Shown: positions 6,851 to 11,110 of the stretch, one piece after another
Numbering within the stretch: the first letter of the stretch is position 1
Layout: each line of letters begins with the position of its first letter
Source: an uncultured Cryptobacterium sp.
Lineage (GTDB): Bacteria > Actinomycetota > Coriobacteriia > Coriobacteriales > Eggerthellaceae
NCBI GenBank assembly: GCA_900554685.1
Contig: USIG01000051.1
Span: 1-11,110, forward strand
Direction: 5' to 3'
DNA: 11,110 bases
The notes under the pieces: model-generated
Told to the model about the DNA's origin: nothing
Databases searched by the model: none
The model's input: only the letters and a program-made list of their open reading frames with translations
Program-made: the position numbers and the translations under genes

Positions 6851-6925
6851 CGGCCATAGTGGTTGTAAGTGTTTTATTTATTATGACGCTGTTTATTGTT
6901 TTGTTCTTTTGGTCTTCCAAATTTT

Positions 6926-8134
6926 TCATTCTGGGTATTTGAGAAGATCAAGCTTTTCGGGTGATGCGATGCCCTTATCGGTGATAAAGGCTGTCACAAG
7001 ATTGCCAGGGGTTACGTCGAAGGCAGGGTTGTAAAGGTCAACTCCGGGAATTGGCTGGGCAAGCACTTCGCTAGGATCGCGCTGTTCGATTTCTATTAAA
7101 GAACCCTGAGCAAGCGTCCAATCAATAGTGGAGACAGGGACTGCGACATAGAAGGGGATGTGATGGTAGTGAGCAAGAGCGGCTAGTCCATAGGTGCCGA
7201 TTTTGTTTGCTGTATCGCCGTTTGCGCAGATTCGGTCTGCGCCTACCAGCACCGCATCGATTTTTCCTTGAGCCATAAGACTTGCAGCCATATTGTCACA
7301 AATTACGGTGGTGGGTACTCCTACCTGCGCGAGTTCCCACGCACTAAGGCGTGCCCCTTGTCCCACGGGGCGAGTTTCATCGGCAAATACGCGCGTAATC
7401 TTTCCCTGCTCAAAGGCAGAATAAATCACACCAAGCGCTGTTCCGTAATAGGCGGTTGCTAAAGAACCAGCATTGCAATGGGTTAGTACAGTGCTTGGTT
7501 TAGTAAACAAGTTTGCTCCGTTTGCGCCAATAAGGCGGCAGGATCGTTCGTCTTCTTCGCAGATAGCATGAGCTTCTTGAATCAGAGCTTGTGTGAGTGA
7601 TTTTACTTCGGCAGTTGGCAGGCTGCTTGCATTCAAAGCGGCCTTATACACACGCCGAACGCCCCAGCTAAGATTTACTGCGGTTGGTCTTGCGGTAGCG
7701 ACGCTTTTGCTAACGCGTGAGAGGTCATCTAAAAAAGAAGCGATATCAACTGCCTTGCTTTGATTGATGGCGAAAAGACAAAGAGCACTGGCTCCTGCTA
7801 CGCCAAGGGCGGGAGCACCACGGATCTCAAGACGCTGGATGGCCTCAACCATACGCTCCCATTGGGTGATAGTGATATAGGAAAGCTCATAAGGAAGTTT
7901 CGTTTGGTCAATTATGCGTACCCAGGTTCCGTCTTTTGCAATTTTGATCGTACGTGGTAGCCTGCCAAGCGTGTGCGAGCTGCTAGGCGTGTGTGGGCTT
8001 TTATGGGTATATGAGTTGCTTGTATATGATCCGCCGCGCGTATGCGGGCTGTCACCCGTGCGCGAGTTGCCACGTGCAGAGGAATCATCAGGCGAGTTGT
8101 TCATAGGGGTATGCGCCAAATCAGGAAAGCCCAT
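6926..8134 (-). CDS. mtnA: S-methyl-5-thioribose-1-phosphate isomerase with repetitive N-terminal extension
   Basis: Converts methylthioribose-1-phosphate to methylthioribulose-1-phosphate in methionine salvage; relatives also act on 5-deoxyribose-1-phosphate. The core begins near residue 60 (LPRTIKI...VRIIDQTKLP), with RGAPA at 105-109, catalytic Cys220 in THCNAG, FADETRP (250-256) and catalytic Asp300 in VGADRICANGDTANKIGTY. The core is of normal length, but about 58 extra residues precede it, rich in Ser, Thr, His and Gly, with a degenerate hexapeptide repeat at 23-57. No alternative ATG/GTG/TTG is in frame close to the core. The start ATG overlaps the capA-like stop by one base (TAATG), so translation is probably coupled. 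No other methionine-salvage gene is in the window. Confidence 0.92.
   Translation of the reverse strand: MGFPDLAHTPMNNSPDDSSARGNSRTGDSPHTRGGSYTSNSYTHKSPHTPSSSHTLGRLPRTIKIAKDGTWVRIIDQTKLPYELSYITITQWERMVEAIQRLEIRGAPALGVAGASALCLFAINQSKAVDIASFLDDLSRVSKSVATARPTAVNLSWGVRRVYKAALNASSLPTAEVKSLTQALIQEAHAICEEDERSCRLIGANGANLFTKPSTVLTHCNAGSLATAYYGTALGVIYSAFEQGKITRVFADETRPVGQGARLSAWELAQVGVPTTVICDNMAASLMAQGKIDAVLVGADRICANGDTANKIGTYGLAALAHYHHIPFYVAVPVSTIDWTLAQGSLIEIEQRDPSEVLAQPIPGVDLYNPAFDVTPGNLVTAFITDKGIASPEKLDLLKYPE
7964..8068 (-). repeat. Degenerate 18-bp repeats coding hexapeptides in the mtnA N-terminus
   Basis: Read on the - strand the codons give NSRTGD, SPHTRG, GSYTS, NSYTHK, SPHTPS, SSHTLG: six copies of a unit built on S-x-[HY]-T or S-[HYR]-T, one copy shortened by a residue. 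On the + strand the matching DNA has a visible 18-base rhythm (GTGTGCGAGCTG, GTGTGTGGGCTT, GTATATGAGTTG, CGTATGCGGGCT, CGTGCGCGAGTT). The tract is G+C/T-rich and unlike the core gene. Confidence 0.7.
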
Positions 8135-10083
8135 TAAGCGCTCGCTTCGTCAGTATTGTTCGCGTCGCTTCCGCTGTTATTTGACTGAGAAGCGCCTGAT
8201 ACTTCTGCAGAAAGGGCAGCAATGCTCTCGTTGCTTTCTTCGATTTTTGCCTTAATGCGATCCGCTTCTTCGCCCTCAGCTGGAGTAGGCTGATAGTTGT
8301 TGCTGCTTGATGAGGAAGAGATCGAACAAGGGATGACATTAATTGCATCGTCTGTTGCGACATCATTTCCTGTAACGGTAAAGGTTTGTTGGAAAATCAT
8401 ACAATCCTTGTCACTTGGGTTTTTGTTGCCTCCAAAGCAGAAGTTTCCTAAGCTATAGACAATGTATCGGCCATTGTATTTTTCGTATCCTTGGATGACG
8501 TGGGGATGGGATCCTACAACGATGGTTGCTCCTGCATCGATAGCGGCATGACCTAGCTCAACTTGGTCAGCTTCAGGAACCGTTTCTTTTTCGACTCCCC
8601 AATGAGTGAACACGATAATAACTTGCGCGCCCTCGTTTTTAGCTGTGTTGATATTGGTGATCATTTCGTCTTTAATATCGAGTCCCTCGGCAAGCATATA
8701 GGTTCCTATGAGGGCCACTTTCACACCTTTAACATCGGCGTAGGCGATACGGTCATAACCGAAGTTTGTAATACCTGCTGCATCGAGCGCTTCAATGGTG
8801 TCGGTGTAGCTTTGCTCGCCATAGTCGCGTGAGTGGTTGTTGGCAAGAGAGGCTGCTTCGATATTGCCGGATTTCAGAATTTCGGTATATTCGGCAGGTC
8901 CTTTAAAGGCGTAGGTCTTGTCCTGACGTGAATCAGATTCGGTCAAAGTGCCTTCCATGTTTACGACGGTGTAGTCATCTGATCCAAAAATACTTGCAAC
9001 GTTTTTCATGAAATATGCCGGATCGTCGACCTCGTTATACATGGCCGTGAAACTCGTCGAGGGATCAAAGCTTGAGTCGGTACCTAAAGTGCAGTCTCCT
9101 GCAAAAGAGATAGTAAACGAAGTTTGAGTAGGAGCGCTTTCGGCAACAGGGAGTGTTTCTTCTTGCGTGGACTGTTGCGGGGTGGCAAGGGCGTTAACCA
9201 CGTTGACAATCAATACGATAAGTAAAACAAGAACAACAATGCCGCCGCCAATAAAGAAAGGAAGTTTCGATCTCGTGTGCCCTGAGGCGCTGAACGAAAG
9301 ACCACGATTAGTAAAGCTGCTGCTTCTGCTGCCGTAGTTGTTTTCGCCACCATATCTGCTTGCGCTCTGTTTGCCTTGTCCTCTGGATCCGCCAAAAGAA
9401 TGGCGAGCGCCAACATAGACATCATTTTCGTTGCGCGAGTACCATCGGGGATTTTCAAGACTTGTATCGAGGGTTGCTCGTGGTGTAGCGGACCTTTCTG
9501 CACGGTTTGGATCGTACCAGGAAGGTTGATTTTCAAGAGGCTCTTGATATGCAGGTACCTCATTTGGCTGGTCGGTAAAGGGCTCACTGTAGCGGCTGGC
9601 ATGCTCTCTGCGATAGGCTGATCTACCTTGTTGACCTTGTGCTCCTTGCTGCCTTCGGGCAGGTCTCTGTTGTGGCTGCGCTGAACCCAAATAAGGCTGT
9701 GCCGCTCCAGGGCGAGGTTGGGCTGATCTAGGGTAAGACTGCTCTGGACGTGAGTAAGATTGCGCTGAGCCCGAATAAGCTTGCGTCGACTCTGGATAAG
9801 GCTGCGCCGATCCATATACGGACTGAGATTGCCCAGACGCTCCCTTTGCCCAATCAGGCGTGCGCCGAGAGGGATCAGGCTGAGGGCCTTTTTGCGTAGT
9901 GTTTCTTGAGACGAGTGCAGCGTCATCTGCGGAGATTCGTGATCTATCAAAATACCCATCCGATGCTGACGAGGCAGGATCGGATGAACGGCGCCGAGGA
10001 ATGGGCCTTCCGTCTATTACATTGCGCTGATGCGAGCGGGGATCCGATGGGGTATGGCGGTGACGCGGGGTTCGGTTATCCAT
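8134..10083 (-). CDS. CapA-like surface metallophosphatase with long disordered cytoplasmic N-terminus
   Basis: A 649-residue membrane-anchored protein. Residues 1-274 are a disordered, basic, Q/P/S/Y/R-rich region containing heptapeptide repeats (88-143). A single transmembrane helix spans about 275-297. Residues 322-588 form a CapA/PGA_cap domain (calcineurin-like fold) with GDCTLG (329-334), NMEGTL (375-380), ANNHSRDYG (414-422), THWGVE (493-498), GSHPHVIQ (524-531) and YSLGNF (543-548). The tail from 588 is Ser-rich, then charged and helical. Relatives act in poly-gamma-glutamate capsule synthesis, but many stand-alone copies are uncharacterised; no pgsB/C/E is nearby, so a capsule role is not supported here. 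Start ATG 10083 has AAGGAGA five to six bases upstream. It overlaps mtnA by one base at its stop. Confidence 0.88.
   Translation of the reverse strand: MDNRTPRHRHTPSDPRSHQRNVIDGRPIPRRRSSDPASSASDGYFDRSRISADDAALVSRNTTQKGPQPDPSRRTPDWAKGASGQSQSVYGSAQPYPESTQAYSGSAQSYSRPEQSYPRSAQPRPGAAQPYLGSAQPQQRPARRQQGAQGQQGRSAYRREHASRYSEPFTDQPNEVPAYQEPLENQPSWYDPNRAERSATPRATLDTSLENPRWYSRNENDVYVGARHSFGGSRGQGKQSASRYGGENNYGSRSSSFTNRGLSFSASGHTRSKLPFFIGGGIVVLVLLIVLIVNVVNALATPQQSTQEETLPVAESAPTQTSFTISFAGDCTLGTDSSFDPSTSFTAMYNEVDDPAYFMKNVASIFGSDDYTVVNMEGTLTESDSRQDKTYAFKGPAEYTEILKSGNIEAASLANNHSRDYGEQSYTDTIEALDAAGITNFGYDRIAYADVKGVKVALIGTYMLAEGLDIKDEMITNINTAKNEGAQVIIVFTHWGVEKETVPEADQVELGHAAIDAGATIVVGSHPHVIQGYEKYNGRYIVYSLGNFCFGGNKNPSDKDCMIFQQTFTVTGNDVATDDAINVIPCSISSSSSSNNYQPTPAEGEEADRIKAKIEESNESIAALSAEVSGASQSNNSGSDANNTDEASA
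9676..9822 (-). repeat. 21-bp tandem repeats coding heptapeptides in the capA-like gene
   Basis: On the - strand the codons for residues 88-136 read SVYGSAQ, PYPESTQ, AYSGSAQ, SYSRPEQ, SYPRSAQ, PRPGAAQ, PYLGSAQ, followed by an eroded PQQRPAR. Consensus is roughly [PS]Y-x-G-S-A-Q, seven clear copies. Copies differ from each other at the DNA level, so the array is old or under selection rather than freshly duplicated. It sits in the cytoplasmic tail. Confidence 0.85.
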
Positions 10084-10126
10084 AGTTCTCCTTGTATAAA
10101 ATGTATGGACACATCATAACCTAGAG

Positions 10127-10138
10127 CAGGCATTATAT
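10127..10138 (-). promoter_or_regulatory. Candidate promoter -10 (TATAAT) for the capA-like/mtnA unit
   Basis: On the - strand ATATAATGCCTG contains a perfect TATAAT at 10137-10132, 49 bases before the capA-like start. No convincing -35 lies 16-18 bases further upstream. The whole 124-base gap between the divergent capA-like and map genes holds this element and the map leader. Confidence 0.55.
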
Positions 10139-10171
10139 GTTTCTGCTTTCGCATATTTGGTAGAGGGTGTA

Positions 10172-10200
10172 TTCTAACCTCGAAAGATTAGAAAGAGGTT
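10172..10200 (+). promoter_or_regulatory. Overlapping inverted repeats covering the map ribosome site
   Basis: Two inverted repeats share bases: TTCTAA (10172-10177) with TTAGAA (10188-10193), and AACCTC (10176-10181) with GAGGTT (10195-10200). Since AA at 10176-10177 belongs to both left arms, the stems exclude each other. The second one would hide the GAGG used as the map ribosome site (9 bases from ATG 10208). Each stem is only 6 bp, so this may be without function. Confidence 0.25.
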
Positions 10201-10207
10201 TACGCTT

Positions 10208-11017
10208 ATGAGTCTTGGAAGATCCCGTAATGGAGTAATTTTGAAAAGCCCTCAAGAGATTGAGGAGATGGCAGAAGCAGGTCGTCTGTCAGCGAAGGTG
10301 TTGCGCGAGGTAGGTGCTCGCGTGCAGCCTGGTATTTCTACTGAAGAGTTGGACCATATAGCTGAAATGCTTATTCGTATGGAAGGTGGTATTCCTGCGT
10401 TTAAGGGCTATGGCGGATTTCCGGGATCTATCTGCGCATCTATTAATGAGCAGATTGTTCATGGTATTCCTTCAAAAAGCGTTATCTTGCAGGAGGGCGA
10501 TATTCTCTCTATAGATACGGGCGCAATCGTAGGGGGTTGGGTAGGCGATAATGCCTGGACTTTCCCTGTAGGTAAAATTTCTCCCGAAAAGCAGCATCTG
10601 CTCGACGTTACTGAAAAATGCATGTGGGCTGGCATAGAGGCGGCTCGTCCTGGAAATCATTTGGGCGACATCGGACACGCTATCCAAGAGATTGCCGAAA
10701 AAGAAGGCTATGGGGTTGTTCGTGAATATGTTGGTCATGGCGTAGGTCGCAACATGCACGAAGAGCCTAATGTTCCAAATTATGGACGCAAGCATCATGG
10801 CATGAAGCTTGAGCCAGGTATGGTAATTGCGATTGAGCCCATGATTAACATTGGTACCTATCGTACTAAGGTTATGAGCGATGGATGGTTAGTGGTGACG
10901 CGCGATGGAAAACCTTCGGCTCACTTTGAAAAGACTATCGCCATTACCGAAGATGGTCCTCGCTTGTTAACGGTAGAGCCTGATTTCAAGCGTCCGGTTA
11001 ATCCCGAAAACTATTAA
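10208..11017 (+). CDS. map: Type I methionine aminopeptidase
   Basis: Removes the N-terminal methionine from new proteins. Length 269 fits the type Ib family. All five metal ligands are present: Asp103 (SIDTG), Asp114 (VGDNAW), His177 (GHGVGR), Glu210 (AIEPM) and Glu241 (HFEKT), with the substrate-pocket His85 (VHGIPS). The short N-terminal stretch before KSPQEIEEM is slightly longer than in E. coli. GAGG at 10195-10198 precedes the ATG. In many bacteria map lies between adk and infA in the ribosomal-protein cluster; here it is next to a divergent capA-like gene and followed by a repeat-bearing ORF, so this is a detached or second copy. Confidence 0.97.
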   Translation: MSLGRSRNGVILKSPQEIEEMAEAGRLSAKVLREVGARVQPGISTEELDHIAEMLIRMEGGIPAFKGYGGFPGSICASINEQIVHGIPSKSVILQEGDILSIDTGAIVGGWVGDNAWTFPVGKISPEKQHLLDVTEKCMWAGIEAARPGNHLGDIGHAIQEIAEKEGYGVVREYVGHGVGRNMHEEPNVPNYGRKHHGMKLEPGMVIAIEPMINIGTYRTKVMSDGWLVVTRDGKPSAHFEKTIAITEDGPRLLTVEPDFKRPVNPENY

Positions 11018-11019
11018 GA

Positions 11020-11110
11020 ATGCAGGCTATAAAAGAGCAGGCTGCTAAGAGTGTAGCTGCTAAGAGTGTAGCTGCTAAGAGTGTAGCTGCTAAGAGTGTA
11101 GCTGCTAAGA
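11020..11110 (+). CDS. Start of an uncharacterised ORF made of AAKSV pentapeptide repeats, 3' end outside the window
   Basis: ATG 11020 lies 2 bases after the map stop codon and the frame stays open to the window edge (30 codons). It reads MQ-AIKEQ, then AAKSV four times and AAK. The first pentad is a degenerate copy of the unit. The other two + strand frames are closed by a stop in every repeat, so only this frame can be coding on that strand. No strong ribosome site (only AAGA); translational coupling with map is plausible. Ala/Lys-rich repeats occur in nucleic-acid-binding tails, among other things, but function cannot be assigned from this piece. Confidence 0.55.
   Translation, partial: MQAIKEQAAKSVAAKSVAAKSVAAKSVAAK
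11041..11110 (+). repeat. Perfect 15-bp tandem repeat array, at least 4.7 copies
   Basis: The unit GCTGCTAAGAGTGTA repeats without a mismatch at 11041-11055, 11056-11070, 11071-11085 and 11086-11100, with ten further bases to the window end. The 15 bases at 11026-11040 are a degenerate copy. Perfect identity points to recent expansion or homogenisation by slippage; the unit length keeps the reading frame at any copy number. Confidence 0.97.

Noticed and set aside
9210..9959. Long open frame (249 codons) on the - strand inside the capA-like gene
   Set aside because: It is the shadow of the repetitive, compositionally biased capA tail in another frame; the product has no recognisable domain and the true frame has a membrane helix and a full CapA domain.
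8134..10083. Poly-gamma-glutamate capsule synthesis locus
   Set aside because: Only a CapA-like domain is present; no pgsB, pgsC or pgsE-like genes are nearby, and stand-alone CapA proteins are common.
11041..11110. CRISPR array
   Set aside because: The 15-bp units are directly adjacent with no unique spacers and lie in an open frame.

Overview
The window reads as ordinary bacterial chromosome of mid-range base composition with Shine-Dalgarno-led genes. Family mix (LysR regulator with a FUSC membrane protein, XRE/zinc-ribbon regulator, classical SDR, actinobacterial-looking CapA with a long disordered N-terminal tail, MtnA) and stop-codon use fit a mid-GC actinobacterium, possibly Coriobacteriia/Eggerthellaceae. 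That placement is an inference from general character, not from a marker gene, and is tentative.

Left part (1-4218, all + strand): a LysR regulator lacking its first few codons, then a two-half FUSC-type membrane protein 22 bases downstream, closed by a perfect 16-bp hairpin. Next comes a two-gene unit: an XRE repressor fused to a four-cysteine zinc ribbon, followed 9 bases later by a membrane-anchored alpha/beta hydrolase.

Middle (4219-5810, + strand): an extended -10 promoter overlapped by a sequence that looks like a Gram-positive LexA (SOS) box drives a GyrI-like gene that is broken. Its two ends are recognisable, but the central part is missing and the junction is out of frame. A tiny ORF follows, then a complete metallophosphatase ending at a bidirectional-looking terminator.

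Right part (5811-10083, - strand): transcription runs leftwards from a promoter near 10130 through a CapA-like surface metallophosphatase and a methylthioribose-1-phosphate isomerase (mtnA) whose start overlaps the capA stop by one base. A separately placed SDR oxidoreductase follows, preceded by two tandem 18-bp palindromic repeats that look like an operator. Divergently, map (methionine aminopeptidase) runs rightwards, and two bases after it a new ORF opens into perfect 15-bp tandem repeats that run off the window.

The least ordinary features are the SOS-like box on a decayed gyrI-like gene and three unrelated in-frame repeat tracts (21-bp in capA, 18-bp in mtnA, 15-bp in the final ORF) packed within about 3.2 kb. 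I see no phage, IS, CRISPR or RNA gene, and no clear new multi-gene system.
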